Position numbers and translations under genes: made by a program. From NCBI RefSeq assembly GCF_030545015.1, contig NZ_CP120653.1, positions 1,116,001 through 1,180,000 on the forward strand: DNA of 64,000 nucleotides. The letters are read 5' to 3'. This DNA comes from Myroides sp. JBRI-B21084 (GTDB lineage Bacteria > Bacteroidota > Bacteroidia > Flavobacteriales > Flavobacteriaceae). A model generated the notes under the pieces. That model ran no database searches, had not been told where the DNA came from, and saw only the letters and a list, made by a program, of their open reading frames with translations. Below are positions 44,223 through 53,109 of the stretch, piece by piece; the stretch's first letter is position 1; every line of letters begins with the position of its first letter.

Positions 44223-45008
44223 TTAATAAACACCTGTGTAACCTTTCATAATTCCGCGAGAAGAATTACGTACAAATTGAATAATTTCATCGCGTTCAGG
44301 AGTTGCTTCCATTTCGGTTTCAATAAGATCTATCGCTTGTGAGTTATTGTAGTTTTTTTGATACAGTACGCGATAAATATTTTGTATTTCTCTTATTTTT
44401 TCTGAATCAAAACCTCTTCTACGTAATCCTACAGAGTTGATACCAACATACGAAATTGGTTCACGTGCTGCTTTAATATATGGTGGAACATCTTTACGTA
44501 CTAATGTACCACCTGTTATAAATGAGTGCGAGCCAATTGTGCAAAATTGGTGAACAGCAACCATACCTGCTAAAACTACAAAATCGCCAACAGTTACATG
44601 CCCCGCAAGGGTACTTGAGTTAGAGAATATGCAGTTATCGCCTACAATGCAATCGTGTGCAATGTGGCTGTATGCTTGAATTAAACAATTTTTACCTATT
44701 ATAGTTCGGTATCGATCTTTTGTACCACGGTTAATGGTAACACATTCGCGTATAGTGGTATTATCGCCAATTTCGGCAGTAGTATCTTCGCCTTCGAATT
44801 TTAAATCTTGTGGTTCAGCCGATATTACCGCTCCTGGAAAAATTTTACAGTTTTTTCCAATGCGTGCCCCTTCCATAATGGTAACATTCGATCCTATCCA
44901 AGTTCCTTCACCAATTTCCACATTGTTGTGTATGGTTGTAAAAGGTTCTATTACCACATTTTTAGCAATTTTTGCTCCGGGATGAACGTATGCTAATGGT
45001 TGATTCAT
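44223..45008 (-). CDS. lpxA: UDP-N-acetylglucosamine acyltransferase
   Basis: This 261-residue enzyme adds a 3-hydroxyacyl chain to UDP-GlcNAc, the first step of lipid A synthesis. The left-handed beta-helix of hexapeptide repeats runs over residues 1-190, and the catalytic His is in IQAYSHIAHDCIVGD. The C-terminal helical part (RRRGFDSEKIREIQNIYRVLYQ) is typical. It follows the lpxC-fabZ fusion gene by 18 nt and precedes efp by 27 nt. Confidence 0.96.
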   Translation of the reverse strand: MNQPLAYVHPGAKIAKNVVIEPFTTIHNNVEIGEGTWIGSNVTIMEGARIGKNCKIFPGAVISAEPQDLKFEGEDTTAEIGDNTTIRECVTINRGTKDRYRTIIGKNCLIQAYSHIAHDCIVGDNCIFSNSSTLAGHVTVGDFVVLAGMVAVHQFCTIGSHSFITGGTLVRKDVPPYIKAAREPISYVGINSVGLRRRGFDSEKIREIQNIYRVLYQKNYNNSQAIDLIETEMEATPERDEIIQFVRNSSRGIMKGYTGVY

Positions 45009-45026
45009 TCTATAAAATATTAATTA

Positions 45027-46415
45027 CTACTTTGCTTTTACTATTTGAGCCATTAATTCGGCTTCGGTAACAATTCTTCCGTTTGCATAAGCTACTGCTT
45101 GCATGTGGCAAATACCTCTACGAATAGGACTGATTAAATCTAATTTAAAAATTAATGTATCGCCTGGTAATACTTGTTGTTTAAAACGTACATTATCTAT
45201 TTTCATAAAATAGGTTAAATAATTTTCAGGATCTGGTACCGTGCTTAACGCTAAAATACCTCCGGTTTGAGCCATAGCTTCAATTATTAAAACCCCTGGC
45301 ATTACTGGTGCACCTGGAAAATGGCCTTGAAAAAATTCTTCGTTCATGGTTACATTTTTCATACCCACCACGTGCGAGTCTGATAATTCTATTATACGAT
45401 CTACCAAAAGCATTGGAAACCTGTGTGGTAACATGGCCATTATTTTGGTAATATCCATTAAAGGCTCTTTATTTAAATCAAAAACAGGTACTTGATTTCT
45501 GCGTTCGGCTTTTATAATTTTAGACATTTTTTTTGCAAACTGTGTGTTTACAAAATGTCCGGGTTTATTTGCAATTACTTTTCCACGAATACGTGTGCCA
45601 ATTAAGGCTAAATCTCCTACTACATCTAACAATTTATGGCGAGCTGCTTCGTTTGGATAATGCAGGGTTAAATTATCTAAAATTCCGTTAGGTTTAACGG
45701 CGATATCGTCTTTACCAAACGCAACTTTTAGGTGTTGTAAAGTTTCGTTTGATATTTCTTTATCTACATAAACAATAGCATTGTTTAAATCGCCACCTTT
45801 AATTAATCCGTGTGCTAATAAGGTTTCAATTTCGTGTAAAAAGCTAAAAGTTCTTGCTTCAGAAATATCTTTTTTAAAATCGCCCATGTTTTTTAAGGTT
45901 GCATTTTGTGTACCTAGTACTTTGGTACCAAAATCTACCATGGTTGTGATTTGATATTCGTCTGCAGGCATTACTATAATTTCGCTACCGGTGCGTTCAT
46001 CGGTATACGAAATTACTTCTTTAACGATGTATTCGTTGCGTTCGGCATCTTGTTCAACGATACCTGCTTTTTCTACAGCTTCAACAAAAAATTTAGATGA
46101 ACCATCCATAATTGGTGGTTCAGAAGCGTTTAATTCAATAATAACATTGTCTAAATCGCAACCAACAAATGCTGCTAAAACGTGTTCTGTAGTGTGTAAT
46201 TGTACGCCTTTACATTCTAAATTTGTACCACGTTCTGTTGAAACTACGTAATTTGCATCTGCTTCAATTACCGGACTTCCAGGTAAATCTACTCTAACAA
46301 AAGTAAAACCATTGTTAATGGGTGCGGGTTTAAAGGTCATTACTACTTGTTGCCCTGTGTGTAAACCTACACCTTCAATTGTTATTTCTTGGCCGATGGT
46401 TTTCTGTTTAACCAT
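45027..46415 (-). CDS. LpxC-FabZ fusion: lipid A deacetylase and hydroxyacyl-ACP dehydratase
   Basis: At 462 residues it joins two enzymes. Residues 1 to about 305 are LpxC, the zinc deacetylase that commits to lipid A, with HTTEHVLAAF (zinc His74 and His78) and GLIKGGDLNNAIV. Residues about 310-462 are FabZ, the hot-dog dehydratase of fatty acid elongation, with LPHRFPMLLVDRI and GHFPGAPVMPGVLIIEAMAQ. The fusion is a Bacteroidota trait and may couple the use of 3-hydroxyacyl-ACP between lipid A and membrane lipid synthesis. It starts 6 nt after lpxD ends. Confidence 0.97.
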   Translation of the reverse strand: MVKQKTIGQEITIEGVGLHTGQQVVMTFKPAPINNGFTFVRVDLPGSPVIEADANYVVSTERGTNLECKGVQLHTTEHVLAAFVGCDLDNVIIELNASEPPIMDGSSKFFVEAVEKAGIVEQDAERNEYIVKEVISYTDERTGSEIIVMPADEYQITTMVDFGTKVLGTQNATLKNMGDFKKDISEARTFSFLHEIETLLAHGLIKGGDLNNAIVYVDKEISNETLQHLKVAFGKDDIAVKPNGILDNLTLHYPNEAARHKLLDVVGDLALIGTRIRGKVIANKPGHFVNTQFAKKMSKIIKAERRNQVPVFDLNKEPLMDITKIMAMLPHRFPMLLVDRIIELSDSHVVGMKNVTMNEEFFQGHFPGAPVMPGVLIIEAMAQTGGILALSTVPDPENYLTYFMKIDNVRFKQQVLPGDTLIFKLDLISPIRRGICHMQAVAYANGRIVTEAELMAQIVKAK

Positions 46416-46421
46416 AACTAT

Positions 46422-47456
46422 TTAACTTAAATTTGCTTTATCGGTTGTTTTTTTTATTTCTTCAAGATCTTTTACGATGCTTGGTAATTTTCTAAAATAG
46501 ACATACGATTTTGAAAAATCGTTGTATCCCATGGCAGGCGATCCTTGTATCATTTCACCATCTTTAATGCTTTTACCTACACCAGATTGTGCTTGTATAC
46601 GTACGTTATCGCCAATTGTAATATGACCAACAATGCCTACTTGTCCGCCAATTATACAATTTTTACCTATTTTGGTAGAACCTGCAATACCTGTTTGGGA
46701 TGCAATTACAGTATTTTCGCCAACTTCTACATTATGTGCAATTTGTATTTGGTTATCTAATTTAACCCCTTTGCGAATTACGGTTGATCCTAATGTAGCT
46801 CTGTCTATGGTTGTACATGATCCAATTTCTACATTATTTTCAATTATAACATTTCCAATTTGAGGTATTTTATCGTAGGTGCCATCTGGATTTGGTGCAA
46901 AACCAAAACCGTCAGAACCGATAATTGTTCCAGAATGAATCACGCAATTTTCACCAATAATGGTTTCAGAATAAATACGTGCACCTGCATACAAAATGGT
47001 GTTATCGCCTATTTCAACGTTATCGCCAACAAATGAATTAGGGTATATTTTTACATTATTGCCAATTTTTGTGTTTTTGCCAATATACGAAAAACTTCCT
47101 AAATACAAATCGGTTCCGTAAGATACACCTTCTGAAATTACAGATGGTTGTTCGATACCCGATTTCATTAATTTTATTTGGTTGGCGTATTCTAATATTT
47201 TGGTAAATGCTTTGTACGAATCATCAACCTGTATCATGGTTGCTTTTACAGGTTGTGTGGGCTGAAAAGTTTTATTTACGATTACAATAGACGCGTTTGT
47301 TGTGTACAAATAGTTGTTGTACTTAGCGTTTGATAAAAAAGTGATTGCCCCTTGTTCACCTTCTTCGATTTTGGCTAATTTAAAAACCTCTACCGTAGAA
47401 TCGCCCACAACGGTACCGTTTAAAACTTCGGCAATTTGTTCTGCTGTAATCTTCAT
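46422..47456 (-). CDS. lpxD: UDP-3-O-acyl-glucosamine N-acyltransferase
   Basis: I start at the ATG at 47456 ([14 protein letters not shown]); a TTG three codons earlier is less likely. The 344-residue protein has the uridine-binding N-terminal domain ([16 protein letters not shown]), the beta-helix, and [11 protein letters not shown] with the catalytic His plus [12 protein letters not shown] with the second His. It transfers the N-linked hydroxyacyl chain in lipid A synthesis. It is the second gene of the HD hydrolase-led operon. Confidence 0.95.
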   Translation of the reverse strand: MKITAEQIAEVLNGTVVGDSTVEVFKLAKIEEGEQGAITFLSNAKYNNYLYTTNASIVIVNKTFQPTQPVKATMIQVDDSYKAFTKILEYANQIKLMKSGIEQPSVISEGVSYGTDLYLGSFSYIGKNTKIGNNVKIYPNSFVGDNVEIGDNTILYAGARIYSETIIGENCVIHSGTIIGSDGFGFAPNPDGTYDKIPQIGNVIIENNVEIGSCTTIDRATLGSTVIRKGVKLDNQIQIAHNVEVGENTVIASQTGIAGSTKIGKNCIIGGQVGIVGHITIGDNVRIQAQSGVGKSIKDGEMIQGSPAMGYNDFSKSYVYFRKLPSIVKDLEEIKKTTDKANLS

Positions 47457-47477
47457 TGAGTACAAAAATATTAAATT

Positions 47478-48716
47478 TTAATTAACTTTAGCTAATCCTT
47501 TTGGGTAGCATATAAAGTATTTATATACTGGTTCTGCTAAAGCCTTTAAATTGTATTGGTCTGATGCTTCTAACACATCAACAATTTCGTTATTTTTCTT
47601 GTAAATAATTATAGGGTCGGCTTTTAAATCATAAGCCTGATTTTTTAATTTATCGCCAAAAACAAAGTAATCTATTTCGTTTTCGTTAATTAAAAAGGTT
47701 TCTTTACACCATTTTTTATATTGTTGCAATTTGCCCGCTACTTCATTTTCTGGTATCAATTGTACATTAAATAACTTTCTGTTTACAATTGCACTACTTA
47801 AAAAGGAAAGAACTTTATCATTATGAAATTGCCAATTTTTTAATGCTGTGTAAACATCGGCATCATCTAACAAAGCAAAGTTTTCTAAAATTTGGTTCGT
47901 AAAGTTTGCTTTAGAAACCGAATTTTGTAAAAAAAAGGTTAAGGCGTTACTTGCTTGTAAATCTACCCCGTTTAAAGTTAGTTGTTTGGCACGTTTTAAA
48001 ATTTTTGAAAGCAACAATTCGGCTCCAACACTTGTTTTGTGTAAGTAGCATTGCCAATACATTAAACGGCGTGCTACTAAAAATTTTTCTACAGAATAAA
48101 CTCCTTTTTCTTCAACTACTAAAACATCGTTATGAACATTTATCATTTGAATTAAACGTTCAGAATTTATGTTTCCTTCGGCAACACCGCTGTAAAAACT
48201 GTCGCGCTTTAAATAATCCATTCGGTCCATATCTAGTTGAGAAGATATAAGCTGAATTAAGAATTTACGTGGATAATTTCCTTTAAAAATTTCGATAGCT
48301 AACGATAATTTTCCATTAAATTCAGTATTTAAAGCTTCCATAAAAAGCAAAGAAATTTCTTCGTGATGAATGTTTTCTACAATACTATGTTCCATTGCGT
48401 GCGAAAAAGGTCCATGACCAATATCGTGCAATAATATAGCTATGTAAAGCGCTTCTTCTTCATCTTTAGAAATGGCTACATTTTTAAAGCGCAATACTTG
48501 TACTGCTTTTTGCATCATATGCATACAGCCAAGCGCGTGATGGAAACGTGTGTGTTCTGCACCTGGATAAACTAAAGACGATAACCCCATTTGTTTAATT
48601 CTACGCAAACGCTGAAAATACCTATGCTGAATTAAATCGTACAACAATGTTGTTGGTATGGTTATGAAGCCATAAATTGGGTCGTTTAAAATTTTTAATT
48701 TATTTTCTGATGTCAA
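47478..48716 (-). CDS. HD-domain phosphohydrolase (dNTPase/SAMHD1-like)
   Basis: I place the start at the TTG at 48716 (reading MTSENKLKILNDPIYGFITIP). The longer frame from 48773 begins upstream of a promoter box at 48740-48747, whose transcript could not include it. The 412-residue protein has AEHTRFHHALG, LLHDIGHGPFSHAMEHS (HD motif) and DMDRMDYLKRDS, the metal-binding set of dGTPase and SAMHD1-like dNTP triphosphohydrolases. It may control dNTP levels. It leads into lpxD, 21 nt away. Confidence 0.85.
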   Translation of the reverse strand: MTSENKLKILNDPIYGFITIPTTLLYDLIQHRYFQRLRRIKQMGLSSLVYPGAEHTRFHHALGCMHMMQKAVQVLRFKNVAISKDEEEALYIAILLHDIGHGPFSHAMEHSIVENIHHEEISLLFMEALNTEFNGKLSLAIEIFKGNYPRKFLIQLISSQLDMDRMDYLKRDSFYSGVAEGNINSERLIQMINVHNDVLVVEEKGVYSVEKFLVARRLMYWQCYLHKTSVGAELLLSKILKRAKQLTLNGVDLQASNALTFFLQNSVSKANFTNQILENFALLDDADVYTALKNWQFHNDKVLSFLSSAIVNRKLFNVQLIPENEVAGKLQQYKKWCKETFLINENEIDYFVFGDKLKNQAYDLKADPIIIYKKNNEIVDVLEASDQYNLKALAEPVYKYFICYPKGLAKVN

Positions 48717-48739
48717 AACTTTGTTTTTGTAATATCTGG

Positions 48740-48747
48740 CAAATATA
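48740..48747 (-). promoter_or_regulatory. -7 promoter box for the HD hydrolase-lpx operon
   Basis: The minus strand reads TATATTTG, placing transcription start near 48733 and the TTG start about 17 nt behind it. No -33 box is seen at the right place. Confidence 0.55.
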
Positions 48748-48766
48748 ACTATTTTAATAAAAGTAA

Positions 48767-48806
48767 AATGCACTTTTATTTAACAAAAAGTGCATTCGTT
48801 TTTTTT
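48767..48806. terminator. Terminator after hutH
   Basis: An 11-bp stem (AATGCACTTTT, 48767-48777, with 48786-48796) has an 8-nt loop. It lies 13 nt behind the hutH stop and before the promoter of the lpx operon. Confidence 0.8.
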
Positions 48807-48808
48807 AA

Positions 48809-50299
48809 TTAAAAGGTATGATTATTTAAAAATTGTATACTTTTTTGAATGTCATAATGCAAAATTCGGTCTTCTTGCACTGTAGGAACTTCTTTTCTAA
48901 AAGCTGCAACAAAATTTTCAATAAATTCACTTGATTGTAATGGTCGTCTAAACTCTAAGGCTTGTGCTGCGTTAAATAATTCAATTGCTAAAATTCGCTC
49001 TAAATTTTCAACAATTTTTAAAGTTTTTGTTGCCGCATTAGCACCCATACTAACGTGGTCTTCTTGGCCGTTACTAGAAACAATACTATCAATACTTGCA
49101 GGTGTAGCCAATTGTTTGTTTTGACTTACAATGCTTGCAGCAGTATATTGTGGTATCATAAAACCTGAATTTAACCCTGGATTATTTACTAAAAAAGGTG
49201 GTAAATTACGTAAGCCCGATATTAATTGATAGGTTCTGCGTTCTGAAATGTTTCCTAATTCGGCTAAAGCAATTGCTAAAAAATCTAATGCTAAAGCCAA
49301 AGGTTGGCCATGAAAATTTCCGCCAGATACGATTAAATCTTCGTCAACAAAAATATTTGGATTATCGGTAACCGAATTAATTTCGGTTTTAAAAACTTTT
49401 TCTACATAATCAATTGCATCTTTTGAAGCCCCGTGAACTTGTGGAATACAACGGAAAGAGTAGGGGTCTTGTACGTGTTTTTTTGGTTGATTGATTAAAG
49501 AACTGCCTTCTAAAATACTGCACATGTATTTAGCAGTTGTTACTTGCCCTTTGTGCGGACGTACCATGTGAATTAGGTTGTTAAAAGGATCAATTCTACC
49601 ATCGAAACCTTCTAAAGAAACGGCGCTAATTGTATCGGCTAATTTAGATAGTTTTGCAGTTTTTAGTAAAATATAAGCACCGTATGCACTCATAAATTGG
49701 GTGCCGTTTAATAATGCTAAGCCTTCTTTTGATTGTAACGTAATCATATCCCAACCTTTTTCGGTTAGCATTTGTTTAGCAGCAATAGTTTCACCATTCA
49801 TGTAAACTTCGCCTTCGCCAATTAATGGCAAACACAAATGTGCAAGTGGTGCTAAATCTCCCGATGCCCCTAATGAACCTTGTGTGTACACTATTGGTAA
49901 GATATCGTTGTTGTAAAAATCAATTAATCGCTCAACAGTTTGTAATTGCACGCCCGAATTTCCGTAGCTTAACGACTTAATTTTAAGCAACAGCATTATT
50001 TTAACAATTTGGTGAGGCACTTGGTCGCCAGTACCACACGCGTGTGATTTCATTAAATTTTCTTGAAGTGTAGTTAAATCTTCGTTCGAAATTTTAACAC
50101 TATATAATGACCCAAATCCTGTATTTATTCCATAAATAGGGTTGGTTTGTGTTTGCATTTTATTATCTAAATACGCACGGCATTTGTTAATATTTGCAAT
50201 AGCTTCTTCCGATAAGGCTAATTGGTGGTTTTCACTAATTATTAAGTTTAATTCTTCTAAACTTAAGATATTGTTACTGATATAATAGGTAGTTAACAT
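48809..50299 (-). CDS. hutH: Histidine ammonia-lyase
   Basis: The 496-residue enzyme removes ammonia from L-histidine to give urocanate. TQGSLGASGDLAPLAHL contains Ala145-Ser146-Gly147, which cyclise to the MIO cofactor, and PIYGINTGFG holds the catalytic Tyr. The selectivity pair is Ser-His (85-86, in LMKSHACG), as in histidine rather than tyrosine or phenylalanine lyases. Other hut genes are not beside it. A TTTTG lies at the expected -33 position, but no exact -7 box was found upstream. Confidence 0.94.
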   Translation of the reverse strand: MLTTYYISNNILSLEELNLIISENHQLALSEEAIANINKCRAYLDNKMQTQTNPIYGINTGFGSLYSVKISNEDLTTLQENLMKSHACGTGDQVPHQIVKIMLLLKIKSLSYGNSGVQLQTVERLIDFYNNDILPIVYTQGSLGASGDLAPLAHLCLPLIGEGEVYMNGETIAAKQMLTEKGWDMITLQSKEGLALLNGTQFMSAYGAYILLKTAKLSKLADTISAVSLEGFDGRIDPFNNLIHMVRPHKGQVTTAKYMCSILEGSSLINQPKKHVQDPYSFRCIPQVHGASKDAIDYVEKVFKTEINSVTDNPNIFVDEDLIVSGGNFHGQPLALALDFLAIALAELGNISERRTYQLISGLRNLPPFLVNNPGLNSGFMIPQYTAASIVSQNKQLATPASIDSIVSSNGQEDHVSMGANAATKTLKIVENLERILAIELFNAAQALEFRRPLQSSEFIENFVAAFRKEVPTVQEDRILHYDIQKSIQFLNNHTF

Positions 50300-50432
50300 G
50301 GGTTTGTTTTATTGATTGCCAAAATTCTTAAAACTTATCTATATAACAAAATGTTTTAATGTTTAAAATATACATTGTTGTAAAAGTACTGGTAAAATTA
50401 AGTAAAATAAAGATAATGAAAGAATTAAATAA
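50300..50432. other. Spacer between hutH and rnpB
   Basis: This 133-bp AT-rich spacer carries the hutH promoter region. On the minus strand TTTTG near 50348 lies upstream of an imperfect -7 box. No gene was found in it. Confidence 0.4.
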
Positions 50433-50731
50433 AAAGTAGACCTATAAGCCGGGTTCTGTACATTGCTAAAAGCAAGTCCTTATCATTTATCTAGACTTTT
50501 AATTACTTAAAAGTTCAATCTGCCTACCCTCCAACTTGCGCGAGCAGCACTTAACGTTGGTATACATGGCATTTCACCGAATAGAGTTTACCTGGTTTCA
50601 CTACAGCCTAACTGTACATACTTTCTGTTGCACTTGTCCTCACCTTACGGCGGACGGGCGTTACCCGCTATTCTGCTCTATGGTGCCCAGACTTTCCTCT
50701 GACCTAAGCCAGCGATAAGGTGGTCTACTTG
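50433..50731 (-). ncRNA. rnpB: RNase P RNA, bacterial class A
   Basis: The minus strand reads GTAGACCACC at the 5' end and GGCTTATAGGTCTAC at the 3' end, which pair to form helix P1. The universal GAGGAAAGTCTGGGC (P4 region) and the conserved AGAACCCGGCTTATAG stretch are present. It is the catalytic RNA that matures tRNA 5' ends. The length is about 299 nt, short for class A, as in other Bacteroidota. T-rich sequence after P1 serves as the terminator. It diverges from murQ. Confidence 0.95.
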
Positions 50732-50734
50732 CTG

Positions 50735-50742
50735 CAAAAGTA
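50735..50742 (-). promoter_or_regulatory. -7 promoter box for rnpB
   Basis: TACTTTTG (TAnnTTTG) on the minus strand lies 7-12 nt before the RNA 5' end, as expected. Confidence 0.65.
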
Positions 50743-50795
50743 CTATTTAAAATTTGTTTTGTAAGTATAAATTAAACCACTTAGTTATTTTTCTT

Positions 50796-50803
50796 TAAAT
50801 TTG
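50796..50803 (+). promoter_or_regulatory. -7 promoter box for murQ
   Basis: TAAATTTG lies 17 nt before the ATG at 50821 and overlaps the GTG at 50803, which therefore is not the start. Confidence 0.6.
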
Positions 50804-50820
50804 TGTTCAAATATTTATAT

Positions 50821-51633
50821 ATGTCGTTTGATAAAATTACTGAGTCTGATTCGAAATACAATCATTTAGAACAAATGAGTGTAAGCGATTTGCTTTTAAA
50901 TATCAACAAGGAAGATCAACAAGTACCATTAGCCGTACAAAAAGCCATTCCCCAAATAGAAATTTTAGTACATAAAGTAGTTGAACAGCTAAAAAAAGGT
51001 GGGCGTTTGTTTTATATTGGTGCTGGTACATCGGGGCGATTAGGTGTTGTAGATGCATCTGAATGTCCACCTACATTTGGTGTAGCTTATGACAAAGTAA
51101 TAGGTTTAATTGCTGGTGGCGATACTGCCATACGTATGGCAGTTGAAAATGCCGAAGATAACGAAACACAAGCCGAAATTGATTTAAAAGCGTACCAAAT
51201 TAACAGCAACGATTTTGTTATTGGCATAGCTGCATCAGGTACTACGCCTTATGTATTGGGTGGTTTACAATTTTGTAACAATAACCAAATACCAACTGGT
51301 GCTATTACATGTAATCAGGGAAGTCCGGTTGCGCTTTTAGCAAAGTACCCAATTGTTGTAGTTGTAGGCCCTGAATTTGTTACAGGAAGTTCGCGAATGA
51401 AAGCTGGTACTGCTCAAAAATTGGTTTTAAATATGATATCAACTGCTACCATGATTCAATTAGGGCATGTAAAAGGAAATAAAATGGTTGATATGAAACT
51501 TTCAAACCATAAATTAGTCAACAGAGCTATAAGTATGGTTATGAATGAATTAAATGTGTCATTAGATAAAGCTACTCAGCTTATTGAAACTTATGGAAAT
51601 GTGCGTAACGCAATTAAAAATTACACCAAATAA
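50821..51633 (+). CDS. murQ: N-acetylmuramic acid 6-phosphate etherase
   Basis: Starting at the ATG at 50821 (MSFDKITESDSKYNHLEQMS), the protein has 270 residues. It cleaves the lactyl ether of MurNAc-6-phosphate to GlcNAc-6-phosphate in cell-wall recycling. RLFYIGAGTSGRLGVVDASE is the SIS-domain phosphate loop, and GSSRMKAGTAQKLVLNM the family signature. The GTG at 50803 overlaps the promoter and is rejected. Its stop overlaps the next start by one base (TAATG). Confidence 0.95.
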   Translation: MSFDKITESDSKYNHLEQMSVSDLLLNINKEDQQVPLAVQKAIPQIEILVHKVVEQLKKGGRLFYIGAGTSGRLGVVDASECPPTFGVAYDKVIGLIAGGDTAIRMAVENAEDNETQAEIDLKAYQINSNDFVIGIAASGTTPYVLGGLQFCNNNQIPTGAITCNQGSPVALLAKYPIVVVVGPEFVTGSSRMKAGTAQKLVLNMISTATMIQLGHVKGNKMVDMKLSNHKLVNRAISMVMNELNVSLDKATQLIETYGNVRNAIKNYTK

Positions 51634-51863
51634 TGGAAACTCCTAAAACCGATAAAACCAGAATTTACAAAGGTTTACAAAAAATTTTTATTGCCATACC
51701 TTTAATGTTTGTAGGTCCTATTATTATAAATTCATCTTTTAAAAACAAAGAACATCTATTGTATTATCCAGTTTTAATATTAGGTTGTTTAATTTGTTTA
51801 TACGCCATGTATTTATTTTTTAAAGGATTAAAAACCATGGTAAATGGTTTATTTAATGATTAA
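51633..51863 (+). CDS. Small two-helix membrane protein, DUF6095-like
   Basis: The 76-residue protein has two hydrophobic helices (about 16-33 and 43-64) in the pattern IPLMFVGPIIINSSFKNKEHLLYYPVLILGCLI, typical of the small flavobacterial DUF6095 group. Function is unknown. It overlaps murQ by one base and is followed 2 nt later by a lipoprotein gene, so all three are co-transcribed. Confidence 0.7.
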   Translation: METPKTDKTRIYKGLQKIFIAIPLMFVGPIIINSSFKNKEHLLYYPVLILGCLICLYAMYLFFKGLKTMVNGLFND

Positions 51864-51865
51864 TT

Positions 51866-52237
51866 ATGAAAAAACTTTTATTTATAACTGCAACTGTTTT
51901 ACTTACAAGTTGTTACCAGCAAGAGCGAAATTGTACCGATTTTAAAACTGGAACTTTTTTGTTTGAACAAGAAATAAACGGAGTTAAACATTCTTCAACT
52001 TTTGTACGTACAAATCAATATGAAATAGAAACGTATCAAGGAAAAAAAGATACGGCAACTATTCGTTGGATTAACGATTGTGAATACATTTTACAAAAAA
52101 TGCATCCTAAAAATATGGCTGATAAAAAAGCAGTTCAAATTAAAATCTTAACTACAAATGATGATGGGTACACGTTTGAATACAATATTGTTGGCGATAC
52201 CAACAAACAAAAAGGGACTATAAAAAAGCTAGAATAA
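51866..52237 (+). CDS. Putative lipoprotein, function unknown
   Basis: The 123-residue protein has a lipoprotein signal, MKKLLFITATVLLTSC, with the lipobox Cys16. The mature part is beta-rich, with two cysteines and a TATIRWINDCEYIL stretch. In related genomes such proteins are sometimes labelled DNA topoisomerase IV, which the sequence here does not support. It is the last gene of the murQ operon, with a terminator behind it. Confidence 0.75.
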   Translation: MKKLLFITATVLLTSCYQQERNCTDFKTGTFLFEQEINGVKHSSTFVRTNQYEIETYQGKKDTATIRWINDCEYILQKMHPKNMADKKAVQIKILTTNDDGYTFEYNIVGDTNKQKGTIKKLE

Positions 52238-52268
52238 AAATGAGTTCATTTTAATGAACTCATTTTTT
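52236..52268. terminator. Bidirectional terminator after the murQ operon
   Basis: AAAATGAGTTCATT pairs with AATGAACTCATTTT (outer stem about 52237-52250 with 52253-52266). Converging minus-strand genes can use it too. Confidence 0.88.
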
Positions 52269-52279
52269 ATTACTGTTAA

Positions 52280-52546
52280 TCAGAAACATATCTCTTTCCG
52301 ATTTTCTATTTCGGTACTTAAATTATTTAAGTTTACAATAATTAAAAAAACACTTACTGTTTGTAAAAAAATAATTGGGATATAGTTTTTACTATCCATT
52401 CTTAATTCTTCATATACAAATAAATAAGCAAAAAAGGCACAAGCTAAAAAATCTACAATTACTAAGCCAATTAATACATATTTAAGTGTGTTTTTTTTTC
52501 TGACTAAATCCTCGGTTGAAGTGTTTTTGTATTTGCTATTTTTCAT
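52280..52546 (-). CDS. Small membrane protein, function unknown
   Basis: I start at the ATG at 52546 (MKNSKYKNTSTEDLVRKKN), giving 88 residues. The ATG overlaps the TGA of the GNAT gene by four bases (ATGA). Two hydrophobic helices (about 22-45 and 56-73) are separated by a charged loop. No family is recognised. The coupling to the GNAT gene supports it being real. Confidence 0.65.
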   Translation of the reverse strand: MKNSKYKNTSTEDLVRKKNTLKYVLIGLVIVDFLACAFFAYLFVYEELRMDSKNYIPIIFLQTVSVFLIIVNLNNLSTEIENRKEICF

Positions 52547-53094
52547 AATTTTTTTTTCAACCATTCCCATTTTAATAAAGAATAACATTCAGAATTTTCA
52601 TTAACCGATTCAACTACGTAATCTTCGCGTATGGTACCTTCTTTTAAAAATTGATAACGGTTAAGTAGTTTTATCGATGCGGTATTTTCTTTAGCTACCA
52701 AAGCTTGAATTCTGTGCAAATTCATTTCGTTAAAGCCAAAATTTAAAACAGCTTGTAAAGCTTCGGTCATAAATCCTTGTTGTTTATCCTTTTCGTTTCT
52801 TAAACCATAATAAAGTTCGGCGCGGTTGTGTGTTTTGTTCCAAGTATGAAAGCCACAATCGCCAATAGGTAAATGGGTTTCTTTATTAATTAACAAGAAA
52901 AAAAATTGCGAAATCCTAAAAGTTTCCATACCGTTTTCGTGCATGTTTTTAAAATGATTGTATCCGTTTTCATCTACCCCAAAAAAATTTATAATTTGTT
53001 GTTTGGTTTTGGATTGAAATAATTGATGGATAAACGCAGGAGAAATACCTTTTAAAATTAACCTTTTAGTTTCAATTTCAATTTCTTGATTCAT
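52543..53094 (-). CDS. GNAT family N-acetyltransferase (RimJ/RimL-like)
   Basis: The 183-residue protein has the acetyl-CoA fold motif at GLRNEKDKQQGFMTEALQAVLNFGF (motif A) and NTASIKLLNRYQFLKEG (motif B), close to ribosomal-protein alanine acetyltransferases and similar enzymes. The substrate is unknown. It lies 15 nt behind coaD and overlaps the small membrane protein gene. Confidence 0.85.
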   Translation of the reverse strand: MNQEIEIETKRLILKGISPAFIHQLFQSKTKQQIINFFGVDENGYNHFKNMHENGMETFRISQFFFLLINKETHLPIGDCGFHTWNKTHNRAELYYGLRNEKDKQQGFMTEALQAVLNFGFNEMNLHRIQALVAKENTASIKLLNRYQFLKEGTIREDYVVESVNENSECYSLLKWEWLKKKL

Positions 53095-53109
53095 TTTAAA
53101 TAATTAATG

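Noticed and set aside
50536..50718. Plus-strand 60-codon frame
   Set aside because: It is the antisense of the RNase P RNA gene, whose conserved elements are clear.
51866..52237. DNA topoisomerase IV label used for similar proteins
   Set aside because: The 123-aa lipoprotein has no topoisomerase motif.
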